Numbered from the stretch's first letter, positions 1 through 5,799 are shown. The stretch is DNA of 6,049 nucleotides from Chloroflexota bacterium (GCA_003250455.1 QKGK01000512.1:1-6049), one strand, 5' to 3'. Program-made: numbers and translations. The notes: generated from the sequence alone by a model not told the origin.

Positions 1-901
1 CGGCTTCGGTGCAGGCAAACCCTTCCAACGGTTTGAAACCCCAGTAGTGTTCGATCTTGTCCTGGTAGATATCCGAATCGGTGCCGCCGCACATTACCCC
101 TTTTAACTTCCAGATATCCTTGGGCAGCATGTTGCGGTTGTTCGACTTGGCAACCACCAAAGCGCGGATCAAGCGCCAAAGCACGACGGGATTGAGCATG
201 TCTTTGGTAGGTTTGGTGGCGCTGCCGGATTGCTGCTCGAATTGTTCACCCATGCGGGCCAGGACGCTGGCCAGCCCCATAAAGTAATCCAGCCCTTCTT
301 TCATCGCCATCTTGAACCCAAGCGCCACTCGGCTGCCGTAATCCAAATTCTCACCGGTATCCAGCGGCGGGAGGAACTGGACTTCCATCTGCTCCTGGAT
401 GGCGTGGCTGATGTAGCCGGAGGTGTAGGGCGGCGGAGCTGTTGCTAACAGGAATTTGTCGTTGCGTTCTAGCTTCACGTCTCCGGGGTAGGAGCAGGAA
501 GCCAGCAGCATAGCGGAGATGACCGTATCTCCGAGCAGTTCATACATTCTTTTGGGGTAGGGAACCCATTTGGGGCCTTTATCGGATGTGCGGCCAGAGG
601 TACGTGCCCACACAAAGGGCTTTACCGGCAAAATCTCCTCGTCCCTGTTTTCGAGAAACTCGGCGTAATCTTCGTAAGTGGTGAATGGGACGGTGTCCTG
701 GAATTCTTCAATGGATTGGGGAACATGATCCCCCAGGAACATCTTGCCGACTTTGGAAGCGCCCATTAAATTGAGCTGTTCCATCAACAGCCTTTTCTGG
801 ATATCCATATACTCGGCGATGCTGAGGTTAATATAGCCGCAGTGTTTGGTCCAGAGTTCCTCTTTCCTACCTTCCCTTAATAAATTGCTCGATTTTGTCA
901 T
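1..901 (-). CDS. GH3-like acyl-acid adenylating enzyme, C-terminus beyond left edge
   Basis: The reading frame is open from ATG at 901 down to base 2, giving 300 codons with no stop, so the 3' end lies outside the window. The protein looks like the GH3/auxin-responsive-promoter branch of the ANL adenylating superfamily, which activates carboxylic acids with ATP to acyl-AMP and often passes the acyl group to an amine or thiol. Visible signs are the lead-in VPFTTYEDYAEFLE (residues 71-84), typical of GH3 and phenylacetate-CoA-ligase-type enzymes. Next is a Ser/Thr/Gly-rich ATP loop TSGRTSDKGPKWVP (101-114), and then CGGTDSDIY followed by an adenylate-binding motif FACTEA (295-300). The start is chosen because GGGAG (908-912) lies 6 bases upstream and the frame begins inside the methyltransferase gene, overlapping it by 35 bases. 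That arrangement suggests translational coupling and a shared pathway. The substrate cannot be told. The family call is fairly sure; the missing C-terminal lid domain is unseen. Confidence 0.85.
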   Translation of the reverse strand, partial: MTKSSNLLREGRKEELWTKHCGYINLSIAEYMDIQKRLLMEQLNLMGASKVGKMFLGDHVPQSIEEFQDTVPFTTYEDYAEFLENRDEEILPVKPFVWARTSGRTSDKGPKWVPYPKRMYELLGDTVISAMLLASCSYPGDVKLERNDKFLLATAPPPYTSGYISHAIQEQMEVQFLPPLDTGENLDYGSRVALGFKMAMKEGLDYFMGLASVLARMGEQFEQQSGSATKPTKDMLNPVVLWRLIRALVVAKSNNRNMLPKDIWKLKGVMCGGTDSDIYQDKIEHYWGFKPLEGFACTEA

Positions 902-1628
902 TTTTTACTCCCAGTTTTGTTGCGTATATGACTAATGGATCAGGAACCCAGCGATATTTTGATTTTAGCTGACGTATTTTGATTTGATTAAACCCGACTT
1001 CTGAAAGGAGGACTTCCCACTCTTCTTTCGTCCGGACATTGGAAACTGCCAATGCTTCTGCCCAGGCGCGGGTACTATTTTCTTTAAAGAGAAAATAGAG
1101 ATATGCCACCATACGCATCATCAGCTTGACCCCTGGAATTTTCCACAAAGGGGAACTGCCGGCGTCCGCCACAGCAATGCGCCCACCTTTGTCCAAAACC
1201 CGGTACATCTCAGAAATGAGGAGATCCACTTCCATATGATGGGTTGCCAGACCGCAAAAGACCAGGCTAAAGGAGTCCCGGGCATAGGGCATGGACATGG
1301 CAGAGGCACAGGTCAACCTTAGCGGCTGCGCCAATCCGGAATCGTTGTAATCGGTTTGAGCGTGTTTGAGCATGGCATGGGTGATATCCAGCCCATGCAG
1401 GCTGCTTACTTGCGGATTCCGGGTGGCGATGTTGGTTGGGATGACACCGGTCCCTGTAGCAATATCAAGGATTCGATCTTCGGGGTGAATAGGGGTTAAA
1501 CCAAGCAGGGTATTTACAAAATCTGAATATCGCCAACCCCAAAACAGGTTCAATTCTGCATCGACAACTTTTTGATACCTGGGTGAAAGTTCCTCAAACG
1601 TCTCAATAATCAGGTTTTGATCGTCCAT
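867..1628 (-). CDS. Class I SAM-dependent methyltransferase, UbiE/Methyltransf_11-like
   Basis: This 253-aa protein has the Rossmann-fold layout of UbiE/COQ5-like methyltransferases, which move a methyl group from S-adenosylmethionine to a small-molecule or quinone-type acceptor in the cytosol. Counting from ATG 1628: the N-terminal signature FEELSPRYQKVVDAEL lies at about 11-26, SAM motif I LDIATGTG at 54-61, the acidic post-I motif GLDIT at 79-83, a motif II region SMPYARDSFSLVF at about 112-125, and motif III RVLDKGGRIAVADAG at about 143-157. The usual GDA before motif II reads ASA here, so the adenine-contacting Asp is replaced. The C-terminal part (about 170-240) carries a hydrophobic helix MVAYLYFLF and a substrate-cap-like region. 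The start is uncertain: ATG 1628 gives a natural N-terminus, while an in-frame TTG at 1682 would add 18 poorly conserved-looking residues; neither has a visible Shine-Dalgarno. The gene is first in an operon with the overlapping GH3-like gene. The substrate is unknown. Confidence 0.85.
   Translation of the reverse strand: MDDQNLIIETFEELSPRYQKVVDAELNLFWGWRYSDFVNTLLGLTPIHPEDRILDIATGTGVIPTNIATRNPQVSSLHGLDITHAMLKHAQTDYNDSGLAQPLRLTCASAMSMPYARDSFSLVFCGLATHHMEVDLLISEMYRVLDKGGRIAVADAGSSPLWKIPGVKLMMRMVAYLYFLFKENSTRAWAEALAVSNVRTKEEWEVLLSEVGFNQIKIRQLKSKYRWVPDPLVIYATKLGVKNDKIEQFIKGR
908..912 (-). promoter_or_regulatory. Ribosome binding site of the GH3-like gene
   Basis: Minus-strand GGGAG stands 6 bases before ATG 901, inside the 3' end of the methyltransferase gene. 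It fixes the start of the downstream gene and implies re-initiation or coupling on a shared mRNA. Confidence 0.6.
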
Positions 1629-1752
1629 AAGGGTTCTTGGGTTGTTGTGGTTGATTCCATCATGGCCCAAATTTGACCGCAATGGCAGGCTGAACGAAGC
1701 TGGAACACGCCGAGGTTTCGCGGGATTCCGTTGATGGTTGTATTTTACTCCT

Positions 1753-1785
1753 TCCTGATCGAGACGTTTTTCGCCTCAATCAGGA
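1753..1785 (-). promoter_or_regulatory. 14-bp leader hairpin upstream of the methyltransferase operon
   Basis: The arms are 1753-1766 and 1772-1785 around a five-base loop (AAAAA on the minus strand). Read on the plus strand there are two mismatches (C-A at 1760/1778, A-C at 1764/1774). On minus-strand RNA both become G-U wobbles, so the 14-bp stem is complete only in the minus transcript. No T-run follows on either side, so it is not a simple intrinsic terminator. It begins about 8 bases after the likely transcription start implied by the -10 box at 1800-1805, and AAGGAG (1748-1753) abuts its 3' arm. It may be an mRNA-stabilising or regulatory leader element; its role is unknown. Confidence 0.55.
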
Positions 1786-1799
1786 TTTCCATCTCGAAC

Positions 1800-1805
1800 A
1801 TTATA
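1800..1805 (-). promoter_or_regulatory. Probable -10 box of the methyltransferase/GH3 operon
   Basis: A perfect TATAAT on the minus strand lies in an AT-rich stretch upstream of the operon. No good -35 hexamer is seen at 16-18 bases (TTCTAA at 17 is weak). Transcription would begin near 1793, giving a leader of about 165 bases to ATG 1628. Between 1629 and 1951 (323 bases) I find no gene: the stretch holds this promoter, the hairpin at 1753-1785 and an AT-rich tract around 1860-1885. Confidence 0.4.
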
Positions 1806-1951
1806 CTAATAAATACGCGGAATTAGAACTGTGATTTGGTAATTTGCCTGCGAATGATGAAAGAAAAATAACGGCTAAAAAAAATTTTACAAGCAGGTCA
1901 AAAGAAATCCAGAGCCTTGGGGTATTTTGTTTTTCCGGTGAGGTTTTCTCG

Positions 1952-2101
1952 TTACTTGGTTGCGATGGCAGCGATCAGGAAGAAACCGAAGACAACCGCC
2001 GCGGAGAGCGCAACCGTTCGTCCGAAAATCACTTTTTTCAGAAAATTTGTGGTGCCAATCACTTGAGTGACCAGGCTGTCGATCTGATTGTAATGATCCA
2101 T
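1952..2101 (-). CDS. Small single-pass membrane protein, 49 aa, unknown function
   Basis: The frame runs from ATG 2101 to TAA at 1954-1952. It is short but well supported: AAGGAGG (2107-2113) sits 5 bases before the ATG, and a TATAAT box (2130-2135) lies just upstream. The protein begins MDHYNQIDSLVTQVIGTTN, a polar amphipathic N-terminus (about 1-20), followed by the basic stretch LKKVIFGR (21-28) and one hydrophobic helix TVALSAAVVFGFFLIAAIA (29-47), ending in TK. The charge pattern (KK and R before the helix) predicts an N-terminus in the cytoplasm. I do not recognise the family. The neighbours on the same strand have their own promoters, so it appears to be a single-gene unit. It could be a small regulator or partner of a membrane complex, but nothing in the sequence says which. 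Confidence 0.7.
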   Translation of the reverse strand: MDHYNQIDSLVTQVIGTTNFLKKVIFGRTVALSAAVVFGFFLIAAIATK

Positions 2102-2106
2102 GACTA

Positions 2107-2113
2107 CCTCCTT
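2107..2113 (-). promoter_or_regulatory. Strong Shine-Dalgarno of the 49-aa membrane protein
   Basis: Minus-strand AAGGAGG with a 5-base spacer to ATG 2101 is close to a perfect anti-16S match and stronger than any other ribosome site in the window. It is the main reason for calling the small gene real. Confidence 0.75.
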
Positions 2114-2129
2114 CTGTAGTTTCACTCTC

Positions 2130-2135
2130 ATTATA
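2130..2135 (-). promoter_or_regulatory. Probable -10 box of the small membrane protein gene
   Basis: A perfect minus-strand TATAAT lies 29 bases before ATG 2101, implying a leader of about 20 bases that is mostly ribosome site. The -35 region at 17 bases (AGGAAA) is poor, so an activator or another sigma factor is possible. The 132-base spacer 2102-2233 holds nothing else convincing. Confidence 0.45.
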
Positions 2136-2233
2136 AGGGGGAAGTTTGGCGATTTCCTTTACAGATTTGATAGGAGAATTGAAGCTTCGTAATGATCATA
2201 ATATGCCCCCATATATAGATACATTAAGTTTGG

Positions 2234-2608
2234 TCAGTCTCGCAATTTTAAGTACATCCTTGTATATTGGATGCCTAAAACTGAGTCTGCAATCAGGAAT
2301 AACCAGCCGATCCAATTGAGCGTTCCAGTCCATACGGCATGGATGTCGGTGGGAATTAAGGCGATGAACATCAGGGTGTTTCCTGCAACAATGATCCGCT
2401 GGATATGTCGGTCGGTAGTGTTGCGGGCTTGCCAGTTGATGACCATGATCCCCAGGGCAAACGCGCCGGCTACCCGGGTATTGAACAATCCGATTGCATT
2501 GGTTGCACCAGCCATCAGTTCCAGGCTGAGCACAGGAGCGAACAGGTAAGCCAGGCCGTTCATGGAGGAGAATAATGCCGTGACGATACTGAGTGTTTTA
2601 AATTTCAT
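2234..2608 (-). CDS. Small four-helix integral membrane protein, unknown function
   Basis: This 124-aa protein is almost entirely hydrophobic, with four predicted membrane helices at about 5-25, 40-60, 70-92 and 96-116. Short loops join them, including a polar QARNTTDRH loop (60-68) between helices 2 and 3. The second helix is preceded by FNTRVAGAFALG. The size and the four-helix pattern, with an MKFKTL-type start and a first helix ending at an FAP motif, resemble the widespread small hypothetical membrane proteins of about 120 aa found in many bacteria; I cannot give a named family. ATG 2608 is chosen because it begins immediately before the first helix; an in-frame TTG at 2677 would add 23 polar residues overlapping the promoter. 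The Shine-Dalgarno is weak (AAAGAAAG). The gene is divergent from the S51-like gene. Its function is unknown. Confidence 0.8.
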   Translation of the reverse strand: MKFKTLSIVTALFSSMNGLAYLFAPVLSLELMAGATNAIGLFNTRVAGAFALGIMVINWQARNTTDRHIQRIIVAGNTLMFIALIPTDIHAVWTGTLNWIGWLFLIADSVLGIQYTRMYLKLRD

Positions 2609-2660
2609 TGAGTTTCTTTCTTTAAATTGGTTTATTGGGAAATTGGGGTTTCCCCTACCA

Positions 2661-2690
2661 TTTATAATCTGAATCAATCGAGAAAGACAA
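2661..2690 (-). promoter_or_regulatory. Sigma-70-like promoter of the four-helix membrane protein
   Basis: On the minus strand TTGTCT (2685-2690, 4 of 6 consensus bases) and TATAAA (2661-2666, 5 of 6) are separated by 18 bases. Transcription would start near 2654, leaving a leader of about 45 bases. Right at that point GGGAAA/TTTCCC (2637-2642 and 2649-2654) can form a short hairpin, alternative to GGGG/CCCC at 2645-2655. Confidence 0.5.
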
Positions 2691-2712
2691 GTGATTGATT
2701 AAAGGTAAATAA

Positions 2713-2741
2713 TTGGCCTGCCATGTGGTCATTAATCTATT
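2713..2741 (+). promoter_or_regulatory. Candidate promoter of the S51-like/hydrolase operon
   Basis: TTGGCC (2713-2718) and TCTATT (2736-2741) are spaced by 17 bases and each match 4 of 6 consensus positions. They face the plus-strand operon from the divergent spacer. The match is weak; the choice rests mainly on spacing and location. Confidence 0.25.
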
Positions 2742-2777
2742 GGGCCTTTTGGTTGGCTGTTGGTACCCAAAAGGTCT
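2742..2777 (+). promoter_or_regulatory. Inverted repeat upstream of the S51-like gene
   Basis: Perfect 8-base arms CCTTTTGG (2745-2752) and CCAAAAGG (2767-2774) flank a 14-base centre. On plus-strand RNA the stem extends outward by three pairs (two G-U, one G-C) to 2742 and 2777. It ends 27 bases before ATG 2805 and abuts the candidate -10 box, so it could be an operator for a dimeric regulator or an mRNA leader hairpin. No T-run follows it, so it is not an intrinsic terminator. Confidence 0.45.
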
Positions 2778-2804
2778 CTCAGAGAAAACAGGAAAAGGAT
2801 TGGT

Positions 2805-3878
2805 ATGGAACCCCGCTCGATTGGATTGATCGCTCTTTTAGGTTCTGGAGAAACCCTGCCCTCAAGCGGCAAGACGCACGAATATTTAGCCAGGAATCTC
2901 CCGCAGAATCCGCAAATTGCGATCCTGGAAACCCCGGCAGGCTTTGAGTTGAATGCCAGGGAGGTAGCTGGCAGAATCCGTGAATTTTTGGATGTGCGCC
3001 TGCAAAATTACAACCCGAAAATTCAACAGATCCCGGCACGCAAAAAGGGGACGGCTAACAGCCCGGACGATCTGGAGATTGTAAAACCGATGCTGCTGGC
3101 AGACGAGATATTACTGGGGCCGGGCAGTCCCACCTATGCGGTGCGGCAGATGAAAGATTCCCTTGCCTACGAAATGCTCAAAGCCCGCCATCAGAGAGGC
3201 GCGGCAATACTGCTTTCCAGCGCAGCCACATTGGCTTTCAGCCGCTATACCATCCCGGTATATGAGATATACAAGGTGGGGGAAGAATTACATTGGAAGG
3301 AAGGCCTGGACTTTTTTGGCTTCCTCGGCTTCCCGATGATCGTCGTCCCTCATTGGAACAACAATGACGGCGGCGAAGAATTGGATACCAACCGCTGTTA
3401 TATCGGCCAGTCCCGTTTCAATTCCCTGGTCGAGATGCTCCCGGAAGCAATGACCATTTTGGGCATTGATGACCATACGTCGGTTGTGCTTGATTTTGAG
3501 CAGGGAATCTGCAGGGTGATGGGGAATGGAGCCGCACACCTCCTGCGGGATGGCATATTGACAGATTATGCCTCTGGGGAAGATTTCTCCATGGCAGAGC
3601 TGGGAGCAGAGAATCTTCCAGACCATCATGCAAAGATAGACCCGGACATTTGGCAGATGATCCTGGATGCCGAAGAACAGGCTGCCATGGACTCAGCTCA
3701 TTCGCCAACTCCAACGGACGAAGTCATCGATTTGCTCAAGGAACGCAATGCCGCCCGGGATAACAAAGAATGGGGCGCAGCCGATGATCTGCGCGACCAG
3801 ATTGCGGCGATGGGTTGGAAGATCATGGATACCCCAGACGGCTCAGAACTCCTCCCGGTGGATGAATATGAAATCTGA
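2805..3878 (+). CDS. Class I glutamine-amidotransferase-like (S51/cyanophycinase fold) protein with CysRS-like C-terminal tail
   Basis: This 357-aa protein has two parts. Residues about 5-235 look like the peptidase S51/cyanophycinase fold: N-terminal strand and loop LIALLGSGET (8-17), ILETPAGF (40-47), the glycine loop GPGSPTYAVRQ (105-115) where family members often carry GGNQ, a nucleophile-elbow region LLSSAATLAF (136-145), and GIDDHTSVVLD (220-230), matching the GIDEDTA-type motif. The canonical GxSAGA elbow reads LSSAAT, so the serine is kept but the glycines are lost; catalysis is uncertain. Residues about 307-346 (LLKERNAARDNKEWGAADDL onward, then RDQIAAMG and DTPDGS) closely match the C-terminal tail of cysteinyl-tRNA synthetase, with none of its catalytic domain. 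Automated labels of "cysteinyl-tRNA synthetase" would therefore mislead. ATG 2805 is chosen because AAGGA (2795-2799) lies 5 bases upstream; an in-frame TTG at 2760 has no such support. It overlaps the downstream hydrolase gene by 11 bases. Confidence 0.8.
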   Translation: MEPRSIGLIALLGSGETLPSSGKTHEYLARNLPQNPQIAILETPAGFELNAREVAGRIREFLDVRLQNYNPKIQQIPARKKGTANSPDDLEIVKPMLLADEILLGPGSPTYAVRQMKDSLAYEMLKARHQRGAAILLSSAATLAFSRYTIPVYEIYKVGEELHWKEGLDFFGFLGFPMIVVPHWNNNDGGEELDTNRCYIGQSRFNSLVEMLPEAMTILGIDDHTSVVLDFEQGICRVMGNGAAHLLRDGILTDYASGEDFSMAELGAENLPDHHAKIDPDIWQMILDAEEQAAMDSAHSPTPTDEVIDLLKERNAARDNKEWGAADDLRDQIAAMGWKIMDTPDGSELLPVDEYEI

Positions 3879-4731
3879 GATTCGCTGGTTTGATCTGGAC
3901 AGCGTGCGACTGCATGCCAGGTCATGGCAGCCCGACCAGTCAGACCCGCAAAAGCCGACATTCCTGCTTTATCATGGCCTTTCCAGCAATTCTGCTACAT
4001 GGAAGCTGGTTGCCCAGTTCCTGGCAGAAGCCGGATTCCCGGCGATAGCCGTAGACCAGCGGGGACACGGTCCCAGCGATAAACCGGAAAGCGGGTACGA
4101 TTTCGCTACCGTGGCAGGAGAAGTTTACCAGGTCATGGAGCAGCTGGCTCCCCGTAAATTGATCGCTGCCGGGCAGTCCTGGGGCGGGAATGTGATGCTG
4201 GAAACAGCTGTGCGCTACCCGAGGGCAGCTTTAGGCTACGTTTTTGTGGACGGTGGATTTCTCAACTTACACGGCAGGGGGACCTGGGAGCAAATCTCTG
4301 TGGAGCTGCGCCCTCCCACATTGATCGGCTTGCCCCGAGCAGCAATTGCCGAGCGCATCGGCCAGATGCAGCCGGGCTGGATCCCGGATGGGGTGGAAAT
4401 GACCCTGGGGAATTTTGAGATTATGGATGATGATACCGTCCGCCCCTGGTTGAGTCTGGACCGGCATATGCAGATCCTTCGGGCGTTATACGACCAGGAT
4501 GTGGAAAACCTCTTCCCGCAGGTGAGAGAGCCGGTGTTGATCTGCCCGGCCGAGCAGGGGCCAATCCCACAATCTGAAAAACGTTCGCTGGTACAGAGGG
4601 CTGCCGAGTTGATTCCCCAATCAGAAGTGGTGTGGTTTGAAAATACCGCCCACGATATCCATGTAGACCGGCCGAAAGCGCTGGCCGCAGCGATGATCGA
4701 CTTTGCAAAGCGGGTTGCACCATCTGAATGA
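3868..4731 (+). CDS. Alpha/beta hydrolase
   Basis: This 287-aa protein has the alpha/beta hydrolase fold, whose members cleave esters, amides, epoxides or C-C bonds; the substrate here is not evident. Signs are the oxyanion-hole motif LLYHGLSSNSATW (33-45), DQRGHGPSDKP (63-73), the nucleophile elbow GQSWGG with Ser104 (102-107), a cap region at about 130-215, and the C-terminal catalytic-His segment NTAHDIHVDRP (259-269, likely His262). The strand-7 acid normally found in a GxxDPI-type motif is absent: the segment reads CPAEQGPIP (226-234) with Gly at that position, so the acid may be Glu229 or lie after strand 6. No signal peptide is seen, so it is cytosolic. ATG 3868 is preferred because GGTGG (3857-3861) lies 6 bases upstream; ATG 3862 is the alternative and adds two residues. 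The start overlaps the end of the S51-like gene by 11 bases, implying an operon with translational coupling. Confidence 0.85.
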   Translation: MKSEIRWFDLDSVRLHARSWQPDQSDPQKPTFLLYHGLSSNSATWKLVAQFLAEAGFPAIAVDQRGHGPSDKPESGYDFATVAGEVYQVMEQLAPRKLIAAGQSWGGNVMLETAVRYPRAALGYVFVDGGFLNLHGRGTWEQISVELRPPTLIGLPRAAIAERIGQMQPGWIPDGVEMTLGNFEIMDDDTVRPWLSLDRHMQILRALYDQDVENLFPQVREPVLICPAEQGPIPQSEKRSLVQRAAELIPQSEVVWFENTAHDIHVDRPKALAAAMIDFAKRVAPSE

Positions 4732-4956
4732 TGCTACTTTTGTCCTATTGAAGCCCTATAGGTGAATAAAAGAATCACGAGTATAATGGCGGCTATGTAT
4801 GCCTGTGCCAGATAGCCTATCGCAAATATCAGAGCGTAACCAATCTTTTTGAGGTGGGTTACTTCTAGCAATTGTTGGCATACGGAATCAGCAATACCCA
4901 GGATAAATGATCCCACATCATTTCTCAACCCAAACCATTCAAAAAGGTAATTAATT
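4732..4956. other. AT-rich spacer between the hydrolase and acyltransferase genes
   Basis: This 225-base stretch is clearly more AT-rich than the flanking genes. It has a plus-strand TATAAT (4782-4787) without a fitting -35 box, and weak inverted repeats such as CCTAT/ATAGG (4744-4762), but no clear terminator after the hydrolase. The acyltransferase promoter must lie here or the gene is read through from upstream. A minus-strand frame spans it (4973-4734, 79 codons) and ends in a long hydrophobic stretch; it has no Shine-Dalgarno and is not called as a gene, but is listed as a finding. Confidence 0.5.
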
Positions 4957-5745
4957 ATGAATTTTCTCCACATGCAAAGAGAGCGTAATTGGTCCAGTGA
5001 TCTCCAGTTTGAAAACGCCCGCGAAGCGATTTATTATTGGGCGGGGATCGCCGTTCTAAACCAATTCACGAAAAAGCGAGTTGACTTTGATGTCCAGTGG
5101 AGCGGTCCGGTTCCGTCCGGCCCCAAGATCTTTGCAGGCAACCATCCAACCACCACCGATCCATTTTATCTGCTGACGGTCGTCGAGGAAAAAATGCGCA
5201 TGATGGTGAATGCCGATATTTTTGAAAAACCGGTATTGGGCAAATTGATGCGAAAATCCGGGCATATTCCCGTGGATAAAAAGAACGGGATCAAATCGCT
5301 GAATACCGGGGTAGAGGCATTATCGAAGGGCGATAACATCGGGATTTTTCCCGAAGGCTCGTTGAGCGACCTGAGCAACGGGATCGAGGTGAACCGGCTG
5401 AAAACCGGTGCCGTTCGCTTGGCCTTGCAAACCGGATCGCCGGTGCTGCCGGTAGGCATACACATGCCGACGGAAAATATCCGTGTGCGCTATCTGAAGG
5501 TGGGTGGAGAGCGGGTGGAATCCCGTTTTTACCTCAAGGGACGTTATGCGTTCACGATTGGCCGCCCGATGTGGATGTCTGGTGATGTGGAAGACTGGGA
5601 CCGCGTGCGGGAACTGAGCATCCAGCTGCAGGAGCGCATCTACGACCTGAGCCAGGTGAGCGCCATGCGCCTGAAAAAGAATATGTCTCAAATTACCGGT
5701 AGGCGCAAGAAACGCAAATCGATCATGATTGAATCCGGGATGTAG
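4957..5745 (+). CDS. PlsC-family lysophospholipid/glycerolipid acyltransferase
   Basis: This 262-aa protein belongs to the PlsC/LPLAT acyltransferases, which transfer an acyl chain to the sn-2 hydroxyl of lysophosphatidic acid or a similar acceptor in membrane lipid synthesis. All four family blocks are visible: NHPTTTDPF (62-70; the NHx4D catalytic pair is His63 and Asp68), block II around LMRKSGHIPVDK (97-108), block III FPEGSLSD (131-138) binding the glycerol phosphate, and block IV VLPVGI (163-168). Block III has Ser where PlsC usually has Thr, then SDLSNG, so the acceptor may not be plain lysophosphatidate. There is no strong N-terminal membrane helix; a basic C-terminal cluster GRRKKRK (248-254) may bind acidic lipid head groups. 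ATG 4957 is preceded by AAAGG (4943-4947) at 9 bases. The gene stands alone, with a strong terminator 24 bases after its stop codon. plsC itself is possible but not certain. Confidence 0.85.
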   Translation: MNFLHMQRERNWSSDLQFENAREAIYYWAGIAVLNQFTKKRVDFDVQWSGPVPSGPKIFAGNHPTTTDPFYLLTVVEEKMRMMVNADIFEKPVLGKLMRKSGHIPVDKKNGIKSLNTGVEALSKGDNIGIFPEGSLSDLSNGIEVNRLKTGAVRLALQTGSPVLPVGIHMPTENIRVRYLKVGGERVESRFYLKGRYAFTIGRPMWMSGDVEDWDRVRELSIQLQERIYDLSQVSAMRLKKNMSQITGRRKKRKSIMIESGM

Positions 5746-5768
5746 CCGGAAATATTTGAAGATAAAAG

Positions 5769-5799
5769 CGCATGTTGGCATCCAACATGCGTTTTTTTT
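5769..5799 (+). terminator. Intrinsic terminator of the acyltransferase gene
   Basis: A perfect 10-bp stem CGCATGTTGG / CCAACATGCG (5769-5778 and 5782-5791) with a three-base CAT loop is followed by eight Ts (5792-5799). The A-run on the left (AAAA, 5764-5767) gives a shorter T-run on the minus strand, so it may also stop the converging gene from the right. Confidence 0.92.

Noticed and set aside
81..448. Two overlapping plus-strand frames near the left edge
   Set aside because: They lie opposite the GH3-like gene, which has clear family motifs in the minus frame; these are antisense shadows without ribosome sites.
1629..1682. TTG 1682 as methyltransferase start
   Set aside because: It adds 18 Asn/His-rich residues with no ribosome site; ATG 1628 gives a natural N-terminus, though it also lacks a clear site, so this is not settled.
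1844..2119. 91-codon plus-strand frame
   Set aside because: It begins with TTG without a Shine-Dalgarno and lies antisense to the better-supported 49-aa gene; its composition is charged, low-order and not protein-like.
2181..2188. GAAGCTTC palindrome and nearby ATATG/CATAT dyad (2201-2214)
   Set aside because: Short AT-rich symmetry in a spacer without T-run or fitting promoter spacing; no function can be supported.
2609..2677. TTG 2677 as start of the four-helix protein
   Set aside because: It would place the start inside the likely promoter and add a polar tail before a helix that follows ATG 2608 directly.
4782..4787. Plus-strand TATAAT as the acyltransferase promoter
   Set aside because: No -35-like hexamer at 16-18 bases, and it lies 170 bases from the start codon; left as an unassigned motif.
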